DNA of 5,634 nucleotides from the NCBI GenBank assembly GCA_023700825.1, contig JAMPYE010000314.1, forward strand, positions 1 to 5,634, read 5' to 3'. A program made the position numbers and the translations under genes. The notes beneath the pieces were generated by a model, which was not told where the DNA came from, did not search any database, and saw only the letters and a program-made list of their open reading frames with translations. Shown piece by piece: positions 1-5,356 of this stretch; positions within the stretch are counted from its first letter, which is position 1, and each line of letters begins with the position of its first letter. The DNA comes from Thermoanaerobaculia bacterium (GTDB lineage: Bacteria; Acidobacteriota; Thermoanaerobaculia; Gp7-AA8).

Positions 1-42
1 AACAACTAACCACTGACAACTGACAACTGAAAACCAACGACT
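1..42. repeat. Heptanucleotide tandem array, family 1 (GACAACT-like)
   Basis: Read in steps of seven, the sequence is AACAACT, AACCACT, GACAACT, GACAACT, GAAAACC, AACGACT. That is two identical units flanked by degenerate ones. It begins at the window edge, so the array may continue to the left. It lies just beyond the 3' end of the minus-strand DUF4388 gene, whose stop codon is at 56-58. It resembles the short tandemly repeated heptamers known from intergenic DNA of cyanobacteria and other bacteria; that comparison is from general knowledge. Confidence 0.75.
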
Positions 43-55
43 CCCGCGAATCCCT

Positions 56-811
56 CTAAACCCGCACCTTTACCTTGATTCCCGACGGCTCCGTCACCTG
101 AATGAGCCGGAGCGCGTGGAGGGCGTAAAGGATCTTCGCGTTTTCGGCCGGCGCGAGCGGGCCGTACTGGATGAGCTCGTAGAGAGCCTTCCTGCCGTCG
201 ACGAGCTCGTACTGCACCTGCTCCTCGGGCGTGAGCGCGAGGTTCGAGAAATCGGCGTCGGGAACTCGAGCGAGCACGGTCGCCTTCTTTCCCATCCGCG
301 CCACCAGCGTGCGCGCGTCGGCGATTCTCCGAACGCCCTGGATCACTGCCTGTCGCGTCGGGAAGTTGAGCTTGATGAACTCCTGCGTGCGGTCCCGGCC
401 CGGCTGGAAACTCACCGTGCCCTCGGTCCATTCGAAAACCGACCAGACGATGTCCTGAACCTGCTCCTTCACGGAGACGAAGAGCTGCTTCGGCTCGATG
501 GCCCGCATCTCGACGAGGATCACGCCCTGCCGCTTCGCTCCCGACTCCTTGAGCTTCACGACGCTCTCGTCGAACTGCGCCTGCGTGATCAGCCCCTGCT
601 GGAGCAGCCGGATGCCGAGCGAGTCGGCGATGTTCGTCGACGTGGCGAAGATGATGTTCCCTTCGTCGATGAAGATGTGCTTCGTCTCGCTTGGACGCAC
701 GCACTCGACGACGCCCGGGGCCTTGTACCGATGAATGGTAACGAGGACTTCGGGGAGTGGCGTCTGAGAGAGGTCGCCCTTGAACAGGCTGGTCGAGGCG
801 TTCGAAGACAT
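56..811 (-). CDS. DUF4388 (PATAN) domain protein, 251 aa
   Basis: This is a cytoplasmic protein with no signal peptide or membrane segment. Residues about 9-105 match the DUF4388/PATAN pattern: FKGDLSQTPLPEVL at 10-23, then hydrophobic strands around VVECV (34-38) and HIFIDEGNIIFATS (45-58), then the SLGIRLLQQGLIT segment (64-76). Residues about 193-240 (LTPEEQ, VDGRKALYELI, AKILYALHALRLI) look like the helical, winged-helix-like tail common in this family. Known relatives often sit next to response-regulator, GTPase or gliding-motility modules and are thought to mediate protein interactions; no enzymatic motif is visible. I chose the ATG at 811 because the domain begins just after it. The frame stays open upstream to 1063, but that part lies antisense-out-of-frame over tatA and reads as arginine-rich shadow sequence. 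The Shine-Dalgarno signal is weak (GAGCG-like), consistent with translation following tatA 38 bp upstream. The biological role is unassigned. Confidence 0.9.
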   Translation of the reverse strand: MSSNASTSLFKGDLSQTPLPEVLVTIHRYKAPGVVECVRPSETKHIFIDEGNIIFATSTNIADSLGIRLLQQGLITQAQFDESVVKLKESGAKRQGVILVEMRAIEPKQLFVSVKEQVQDIVWSVFEWTEGTVSFQPGRDRTQEFIKLNFPTRQAVIQGVRRIADARTLVARMGKKATVLARVPDADFSNLALTPEEQVQYELVDGRKALYELIQYGPLAPAENAKILYALHALRLIQVTEPSGIKVKVRV

Positions 812-849
812 CTGGCGCTCACGCGGCGGGCCGACCGCGTTCGATCGGA

Positions 850-1041
850 TCAGGAATGCTGCTCTTTCTTCTCTTCGAGGGAGGCCTTGGCGTCCTTGTC
901 CTTCCCCTTGATCGAGTCGCGGAAGTTGGCGATGCCTTCGCCCAGCCCCTTGCCGAGCTGCGGCAATCGCCCGACGCCGAAGAGCAGGACCACGATCGCG
1001 AGAATGACCAGGAGCTCCCAGATACCAAATGAACCGAACAT
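850..1041 (-). CDS. tatA: Sec-independent protein translocase subunit TatA/TatE type, 63 aa
   Basis: TatA oligomerises in the inner membrane and, with TatC, moves folded twin-arginine proteins across it. The protein shows the complete family plan. A short N-terminus with IWELL (residues 7-11) leads into one transmembrane helix (about 7-21). Next come the FG hinge (21-22), an amphipathic helix containing RLPQLGKGLGEGI (25-37), and a short, highly charged Lys/Asp/Glu tail (45-61). The length is within the range of short TatA proteins. The polar residue in the membrane helix is Glu9, and the FGVGRLPQLGKG stretch favours TatA/E over TatB. An in-frame TTG at 1053 would add four residues (MGGR), but its second and third codons form the GGGAGG ribosome binding site for the ATG at 1041, so that ATG is preferred. 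The DUF4388 gene follows 38 bp downstream on the same strand. No tatB or tatC lies in the window. Confidence 0.95.
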   Translation of the reverse strand: MFGSFGIWELLVILAIVVLLFGVGRLPQLGKGLGEGIANFRDSIKGKDKDAKASLEEKKEQHS

Positions 1042-1045
1042 ACGA

Positions 1046-1051
1046 CCTCCC
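1046..1051 (-). promoter_or_regulatory. Ribosome binding site of tatA (GGGAGG)
   Basis: On the minus strand GGGAGG ends four bases (TCGT) before the ATG at 1041. This strong Shine-Dalgarno overlaps the codons after the alternative TTG at 1053 and so decides the start in favour of 1041. The spacing is slightly short but usable. Confidence 0.75.
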
Positions 1052-1065
1052 AACGACTTGCAATC

Positions 1066-1074
1066 ATAGTATCA
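1066..1074 (-). promoter_or_regulatory. Extended -10 promoter of tatA (TGATACTAT)
   Basis: Reading the minus strand, TG-A-TACTAT matches the extended -10 pattern (TG-N-TATAAT-like), and it lies in an AT-rich island inside G+C-rich DNA. No TTGACA-like -35 is visible at the expected distance, which an extended -10 can tolerate. It would start transcription about 15-20 bases upstream of the tatA ATG and could drive both tatA and the DUF4388 gene. Not proven experimentally. Confidence 0.5.
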
Positions 1075-1105
1075 AACCCGAAAGCGGCGCCGGGGAATCC
1101 CGGAA

Positions 1106-1285
1106 CAGGCGGGAGGCGAAAGGCGAGAGGCGGTGAGCAGGCAGAACAGCGAGAAGCGGCTCGAACGAGGCCGGGGAGGCGGCTGGCTCGGGGCACCTGC
1201 CTCGACAGCACCCGAGACCTCAGCCAATCCCATTCCCGATTGCCTCCGGCCTGCTCATCGCCTCTCGTCTTTCGCCTATCGCCTG
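1106..1285. repeat. Inverted-repeat element A with heptad-periodic arms
   Basis: The left arm at 1106-1142 and the right arm at 1249-1285 are reverse complements at 33 of 37 positions. They enclose a 106-bp spacer (1143-1248) in which I see no gene. The left arm is built of seven-base units: from 1109, GCGGGAG, GCGAAAG, GCGAGAG, GCGGTGA, GCAGGCA. The element fills most of the divergent gap between tatA and uvrD. There is no transposase gene and no obvious target-site duplication at its edges (CGGAA on the left, GTTTC on the right). Element B at the other end of the window uses the same arm family with a different spacer. Confidence 0.85.
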
Positions 1286-1299
1286 GTTTCCGCTAGGAT
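1271..1299 (+). promoter_or_regulatory. Candidate uvrD promoter
   Basis: A -10-like TAGGAT lies at 1294-1299. Seventeen bases upstream, at 1271-1276, is TTCGCC, a poor -35 match (3 of 6 to TTGACA) inside the right arm of element A. Transcription would start near 1306, leaving only a few bases before the ATG at 1312. That fits the absence of a well-placed Shine-Dalgarno. This is inference from spacing only. Confidence 0.4.
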
Positions 1300-1311
1300 G
1301 CGCCCCGCACG

Positions 1312-3621
1312 ATGCTCGACCTTGCGACGCTCAACCCACGCCAGCGCGACGCCGTGACCCACGAGTCGGGGCCGCTGCTGGTTCTCGCCGGTGCCGGGTC
1401 CGGCAAGACGCGCGTGATCACCTATCGAATCGCCCACCTGGTCGGGAACCTGGGGGTCGATCCGACCTCCATCCTCGCGGTGACATTCACCAACAAGGCC
1501 GCGGCCGAGATGGTCGAGCGCGTCTCGAAGATCGTGCCCGGCACGAACGGCCGGCCGACGGTCGGAACCTTTCACTCGACCGCGGTCCGAGCCCTGCGGC
1601 GCTACGGTGACCGTCTCGGCTACACGCGCTCGTTCGTCATCTACGACACGGCCGACCAGCTCGCGCTGCTCCGCCGCGTCCTGCGGGAGTCGGGCCTGAG
1701 CGAGGAGCAGTTCCAGCCGAGGGCCGTCCTCTCGCGGATCTCGAAGGCGAAGAACCTGCTCGTCAGCCCGGCGGAATTCGAGAAGCAGAACACCGACTTC
1801 TTCGGCGCCCGCATCGCGTCGCTCTACCGCACCTACCAGGCGAAGCTCCGCGAATTCGACGCGATGGACTTCGACGACCTGATCGGAAACTGGATCGAGC
1901 TGCTCAAGAACCACGACGAGGTTCGCGAGCAGACGCACGCGCGCGTCCGGCATCTCCTCATCGACGAATACCAGGACACGAACCACGCGCAGTACGTGCT
2001 CGTAAAACTGCTGGCGGGCGGCTCCGGAAACGTGGCCGCGGTCGGCGACGAGGATCAGTCGATCTACCGCTTCCGCGGCGCCGACATCGAGAACATCCTC
2101 CGCTTCGAGAAGGACTTCCCCGGCGCGCGGGTGGTGAAGCTCGAGCAGAACTACCGCTCGACCGGAAACATCCTCGACGCCGCGATCGGCGTCGTCTCGA
2201 ACAACCTCGCGCGCAAGGGCAAGACGCTCTTCACCGATTCGGGGCGCGGCGAGCCGGTCCGCGTCGTGCAGTGCGAGACGGACCGCGACGAGGCGCAGTT
2301 CACGATCCGCGAGATCGACCGCCTCCGCGGCTCCATGAGGCTTCAGGACTTCGCCGTCCTCTTCCGGACCAACGCGCAGTCGCGCCCGTTCGAAGAGGAG
2401 CTGCTCAAGCGCAACCTCCCGTACATCGTCGTCGGCGGGACCCGCTTCTACGAGCGGGCGGAAGTGAAAGACGTCCTCTCCTACCTCCGGCTCATCGCGC
2501 GGCCTAACGACACCCCCTCGCTCGAGCGGATCATCAACGTTCCGGCTCGCGGGATCGGCGACACGACGTGGCGCGCGATCGACAACGCCGCGAAGGACGC
2601 GTCGACCACGCCGTGGGAGATCATCGAGGGCGACCTGCCGTTCCTCGCCGAGCGCGCACGCAAGGCCGTGCGCGAGTTTCGCGAGACTGTCGAGGACCTC
2701 CGGCGCGCCTCGCAATCGGGCGAGGGACTCGGCCCGCTGCTCGAGTACGTCGTCCTCCGCACCGGCTACCGCAAGGCGCTGCTCGAATCGAAGGACCCGC
2801 AGGACGAGGCGCGCCTCCAGAACATCGCCGAACTCGTGAACTCCGCGAACGAGTTCGCGGAGTCGAACGCCGACTCCTCGATCTCCGCATACCTCGACTC
2901 CGTGACACTGATGGCCGACGTCGATACCTACGACAAAGAGAAGGGCGTCACCCTGATGACGCTCCACGCGGCGAAGGGGCTCGAGTTCAAGGTCGTCTTC
3001 CTCGCCGGGATGGAAGAGGGAATCCTCCCGCACGCGCAGTCGCGCGACGACTTCGGGGACATCGAGGAGGAGCGGCGGCTCTGCTACGTCGGCATGACGC
3101 GCGCCCGCGAGCGCCTCTACTGCCTCCACTGCTTCCAGCGTCGGGTCTACGGACAGCTCCGCGAGCAGGAGCCGTCGCCGTTCCTTGACGAGATCCCCGA
3201 GGCCGTCACCGAGAAAGTGCGCCACGAGTCGGCGTTTGGCTCGGGGTACGGCAGTGGTTACGGATCGTCGCGAGGGGCGACGATGCCCGGGCGGGAGAAT
3301 CCGCTTCGCAGCCCGAAGACGTCGTTCGCCCCGCGCGGGGGCGGCGGACGCAAGCCGGAACAGAGCAACGTGGGCAACGTGATTGGCTTCTTCAAGGATG
3401 CCCCCGTAGCCTTCGACCCCAACGCGATCCGGGCTGCGAAAGCCAACGAGGGCGCGTCCAAAGGGCTCACCCGCGGCACGCGCGTGAGGCACGAGCAGTT
3501 CGGCGAAGGCGTGATCCTCAAGATCGAGGGAGAAGGCGAGAACGCGAAGCTCACCGTCTTCTTCGATCGCGCGGGCAGCAAGAAGTTCGTGGCGAAATAC
3601 GCGAAGCTCGAAAAGCGGTAG
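1312..3621 (+). CDS. uvrD: ATP-dependent 3'-5' DNA helicase, UvrD/PcrA family, 769 aa
   Basis: This superfamily 1A helicase unwinds DNA in nucleotide-excision and mismatch repair and removes replication or recombination blocks; it acts in the cytoplasm. All core motifs are present: the Q-motif region (LNPRQRDAV, 7-15), Walker A AGAGSGKT (26-33), motif Ia TFTNKAAAEM (58-67), Walker B LLIDEYQDTN (215-224), motif III GDEDQSIYRFRGAD (245-258), motif IV EQNYRST (278-284), GGTRFYERAEVKDVLSYLRL (375-394), motif V TLHAAKGLEF (550-559), and motif VI EERRLCYVGMTRARERL (586-602). A low-complexity linker (about 640-720, with GSGYGSGYGSS) leads to the C-terminal Tudor-like fold typical of PcrA/UvrD (GTRVRHEQFGEGVI, 722-735, to the end). 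It is somewhat longer than the E. coli and Geobacillus homologues because of this linker. Phe254 occupies the position usually held by Trp in the 'IYxWRGA' motif. The ATG at 1312 is the first in-frame start preceding the Q motif. There is no clear Shine-Dalgarno, so it may be nearly leaderless. Confidence 0.97.
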   Translation: MLDLATLNPRQRDAVTHESGPLLVLAGAGSGKTRVITYRIAHLVGNLGVDPTSILAVTFTNKAAAEMVERVSKIVPGTNGRPTVGTFHSTAVRALRRYGDRLGYTRSFVIYDTADQLALLRRVLRESGLSEEQFQPRAVLSRISKAKNLLVSPAEFEKQNTDFFGARIASLYRTYQAKLREFDAMDFDDLIGNWIELLKNHDEVREQTHARVRHLLIDEYQDTNHAQYVLVKLLAGGSGNVAAVGDEDQSIYRFRGADIENILRFEKDFPGARVVKLEQNYRSTGNILDAAIGVVSNNLARKGKTLFTDSGRGEPVRVVQCETDRDEAQFTIREIDRLRGSMRLQDFAVLFRTNAQSRPFEEELLKRNLPYIVVGGTRFYERAEVKDVLSYLRLIARPNDTPSLERIINVPARGIGDTTWRAIDNAAKDASTTPWEIIEGDLPFLAERARKAVREFRETVEDLRRASQSGEGLGPLLEYVVLRTGYRKALLESKDPQDEARLQNIAELVNSANEFAESNADSSISAYLDSVTLMADVDTYDKEKGVTLMTLHAAKGLEFKVVFLAGMEEGILPHAQSRDDFGDIEEERRLCYVGMTRARERLYCLHCFQRRVYGQLREQEPSPFLDEIPEAVTEKVRHESAFGSGYGSGYGSSRGATMPGRENPLRSPKTSFAPRGGGGRKPEQSNVGNVIGFFKDAPVAFDPNAIRAAKANEGASKGLTRGTRVRHEQFGEGVILKIEGEGENAKLTVFFDRAGSKKFVAKYAKLEKR

Positions 3622-3630
3622 GCCGATCGA

Positions 3631-3665
3631 GGCCAGAGGTCAAAGGCCAAAGGTCAAAGCAGGCA
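3631..3665. repeat. Heptanucleotide tandem array, family 2 (GGYCAAA)
   Basis: Starting 9 bp after the uvrD stop, the sequence reads GGCCAGA, GGTCAAA, GGCCAAA, GGTCAAA, then GCAGGCA. Four heptads alternate C and T at position three. The fifth unit is the same GCAGGCA that closes the left arm of element A (1137-1143). Too short and lacking spacers to be a CRISPR. Confidence 0.75.
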
Positions 3666-3675
3666 ACGTGTCGCG

Positions 3676-3817
3676 CGGGGCAGTTCGGCTTCTTGATCGC
3701 TGCCCGCACGAGTCGTCATCCCGACGACCGAGCTCCGCGAGGGAGGAGGGAGCTCGCAGGCTGGTACGGTTGAGGTTCGTCACGGACACTCTCGCTCCCG
3801 ACATATGCGTACCAGTC
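3676..3817. other. Run of consecutive potential stem-loops; possible structured RNA or interspersed repeat
   Basis: Four hairpins can be drawn one after another. The first pairs GGGCAG (3678-3683) with CTGCCC (3700-3705). The second pairs GTCGTC (3712-3717) with GACGAC (3723-3728) across a 5-base loop. The third pairs CGAGCTCC (3729-3736) with GGAGCTCG (3749-3756). The fourth is a 10-pair stem with one G-U (3759-3768 with 3808-3817), enclosing a small hairpin GTTCG (3775-3779)/CGGAC (3783-3787). The 6-bp stems are individually expected by chance in G+C-rich DNA; the 8- and 10-bp stems and the tight packing are less so. No T-run follows any stem, so none is an intrinsic terminator. I recognise no known RNA family, and the transcribed strand is unknown. 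It ends before the candidate -10 of the next gene, so it is probably not that gene's leader. Confidence 0.35.
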
Positions 3818-3850
3818 CGCGAGGCCCCTCCTCAATCTGTGCGAACGTCG

Positions 3851-3856
3851 TAGAAT
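3851..3856 (+). promoter_or_regulatory. Candidate -10 box (TAGAAT) of the AGE-like gene
   Basis: TAGAAT stands out in the G+C-rich gap, 31 bp before the ATG, and is followed by a G/C-rich discriminator. Transcription would start near 3863, just ahead of the ribosome binding site. The bases 16-18 upstream (around CTCCTC) are not a recognisable -35. The same TAGRAT pattern followed by G/C-rich DNA precedes uvrD, suggesting a shared house style of promoter. Confidence 0.45.
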
Positions 3857-3870
3857 CGGGCCCGCTCCAC

Positions 3871-3875
3871 GGAGG
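3871..3875 (+). promoter_or_regulatory. Ribosome binding site of the AGE-like gene (GGAGG)
   Basis: GGAGG is followed by six bases (ATCACG) and then the ATG at 3882. This is near-ideal spacing and fixes that start codon, which also begins a well-formed signal peptide. Confidence 0.85.
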
Positions 3876-3881
3876 ATCACG

Positions 3882-5351
3882 ATGCTCCGGACTCTTGTCT
3901 TCGCCTTCGCCCTCTCTCTCGTCACCCCGTTCGCGCAGGCCGAGGTCGCTCCCTGCGAGTGGCTCGAGCACGTCGAGCACGATCTCGCGGGTTTCTGGAT
4001 GCGTGACGACCTGGCAGGCTCGCCCGCCGGCTCCTTCCCGACCTTCATCTGCGCCGATGGCACCCCGCTCGACACCGCGGCACCCTGCCCCTCGTTCGAG
4101 AAGGCTCCCGACTGGATCAGGAACGAGTTCGGGCGCCAGTACATCCGCATGGTGTCGCGGCAGGTCTACACCTACGGCGTGATCTACCACCTGACCGGAA
4201 ACGAAACGGCACTCGAGCGTGCACGCGCGGGGACGCGGTTCATCATGCAGCGCGCGTGGGACCCGAAGAGCGGCTCGGTGGCGACGTTTCTCTCCGACGG
4301 GAAGCCGGGGCCGAAGCCGGGTCAGCGCACCACGCAGAGCCTCGCCTACTCGCTGTTAGGGCCCGCGTTCTACTACTACCTGACGCGCGATCCCGAGACG
4401 CTCGCCTTCATCGAGTCCGTCAGGCGCCATATCTTCGGGCGGTACTGGTCGAAGGACTGGAAGATACTCGCGTGGACGCTCGAGGACGCGGGCGACGACA
4501 CTCGCGACCGCAAGGAGCTCGTCGCGCAGCTCGACCAGATCAACGCCTACATGCTGTTGATGCTCCCGCTGCTCGACGAGAGGTCGCGGCCCGCCTGGGA
4601 GGCCGACCTCCGAAGGCTCGTCAGGGTGATGCTTCGCGACTTCCACGACGAGGAAGCGCGCCGCTTCTACGGCTACATCCACGACGACAAAGGACGCAAG
4701 TGGGGCGAGAGGCACAACGACTTCGGCCATACGACGAAGGCGTACTGGATGCTGCTCCTCGCCGGGCAGGAGTTGAAGGAAGAGTCGTGGGTCGCGACCG
4801 CGCGGGCAGGCATCGACGACGTGCTGAAGGCGGCCTGGGTCCGTCGCAACATCGCGGACGCCCCCGAGTGGCAGGCGCCCGTCATGCGGCGCGCCGCCGA
4901 CGCCGACGGCTTCTACCACGTCTGGGCGAACAAGCCCGACGGCATCGGCATCGCCTGGTGGGAGTGGTGCGAGCTCGATCAGGCAGCGGCAACGATGGCG
5001 CTCTCCGACGCGAACTACACCCGTTACCTCGACGAGACCTATCGCTCCTACTTCGCCACCCTCGTCGATCCCGAGCACGGGGGCACCTACGGTTTCCCCG
5101 GCGCCACCGCGAGCGCGAAGGGACATCACTGGCAGAACGGATATCACGCGGCGGAGCACGCCCTGGTCGGCTACGTCACGAGCGCGCTACGGCGCGGCGA
5201 GCCGTTCCGGCTCTACTTCGCGTTCCCTGATTCGGACCGCGCCGCCGTCGCACCCGCGTACTACTTCGACGCGAAGGAAACCGGACGCCGCGCCATGGAA
5301 CGCATCGAGGGAGGCGTGCGGAAGGTGCGGGTCACGTACGTTAGGCCGTGA
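3882..5351 (+). CDS. Secreted AGE-fold (N-acylglucosamine 2-epimerase superfamily) protein, 489 aa
   Basis: The family has an (alpha/alpha)6-barrel fold; characterised members epimerise or isomerise sugars (N-acylglucosamine 2-epimerase, cellobiose 2-epimerase, aldose-ketose isomerases). Residues 1-20 form a Sec signal peptide: basic start LRT, hydrophobic core, AQA before the predicted cut at 20/21. There is no twin-arginine motif and no lipobox, so a soluble periplasmic or secreted protein is expected. Family-like segments in order are FWMRDDLAGSPAGSFPTFICADG (38-60, split here as FWMRDDL and GSFPTFICADG), RQVYTYGVIYHLTGNETAL (93-111), NDFGHTTKAYWML (279-291), WWEWCELDQAAA (359-370) and HHWQNGYHAAEHAL (415-428). 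His283 and His422 match two of the conserved catalytic histidines. The usual NTHLH-type motif reads NAYML (221-225), and the Glu of GHxxE is Lys286. A roughly 50-residue tail after 440 ends in a beta-like VRKVRVTYV. Substrate and reaction cannot be assigned. It appears monocistronic within the window. Confidence 0.88.
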   Translation: MLRTLVFAFALSLVTPFAQAEVAPCEWLEHVEHDLAGFWMRDDLAGSPAGSFPTFICADGTPLDTAAPCPSFEKAPDWIRNEFGRQYIRMVSRQVYTYGVIYHLTGNETALERARAGTRFIMQRAWDPKSGSVATFLSDGKPGPKPGQRTTQSLAYSLLGPAFYYYLTRDPETLAFIESVRRHIFGRYWSKDWKILAWTLEDAGDDTRDRKELVAQLDQINAYMLLMLPLLDERSRPAWEADLRRLVRVMLRDFHDEEARRFYGYIHDDKGRKWGERHNDFGHTTKAYWMLLLAGQELKEESWVATARAGIDDVLKAAWVRRNIADAPEWQAPVMRRAADADGFYHVWANKPDGIGIAWWEWCELDQAAATMALSDANYTRYLDETYRSYFATLVDPEHGGTYGFPGATASAKGHHWQNGYHAAEHALVGYVTSALRRGEPFRLYFAFPDSDRAAVAPAYYFDAKETGRRAMERIEGGVRKVRVTYVRP

Positions 5352-5356
5352 CGCGG

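Noticed and set aside
1042..1053. TTG at 1053 as the tatA start
   Set aside because: The following codons are themselves the GGGAGG ribosome binding site for the ATG at 1041, and the family does not need the extra MGGR.
812..1063. N-terminal extension of the DUF4388 protein to 1063
   Set aside because: It would overlap tatA completely on the same strand in another frame, and the extra 84 residues are shadow sequence. The domain starts right after the ATG at 811.
116..1069. A 317-codon plus-strand open frame across the DUF4388 and tatA genes
   Set aside because: Composition is Arg/Leu/Glu-rich without motifs, and it lies over two recognisable minus-strand genes.
1166..1204. CGAGGC/GCCTCG pairing inside the spacer of element A
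   Set aside because: A 6-bp stem with a 27-base loop is expected by chance in such G+C-rich DNA.
1298..1300. ATG upstream of uvrD as an alternative start
   Set aside because: It is in a different reading frame from the helicase and overlaps the -10-like TAGGAT.
1276..3492. A 738-codon open frame on the minus strand opposite uvrD
   Set aside because: It is a shadow of the helicase gene. G+C-rich codon use removes stops from the opposite strand; the peptide is a low-complexity mix of Arg, Glu, Val and Leu with no family motif, while the plus strand carries every UvrD motif.
3631..3665. CRISPR-like array
   Set aside because: Units are seven bases, directly adjacent and with no spacers; no cas genes are present.
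3729..3756. Intrinsic terminator for uvrD
   Set aside because: The 8-bp stem is good but no T-run follows. The same applies to the hairpin at 5566-5586. No convincing rho-independent terminator was found in the window.
3668..3853. A 61-codon plus-strand open frame in the uvrD to AGE gap
   Set aside because: There is no ribosome binding site and no recognisable motif, and the region is better described by its stem-loops. A short repeat-derived peptide cannot be excluded.
4356..5159. Minus-strand and alternate plus-frame open frames over the AGE-like gene
   Set aside because: Both are shadow frames. Only the 3882 frame has a ribosome binding site, signal peptide and family motifs.
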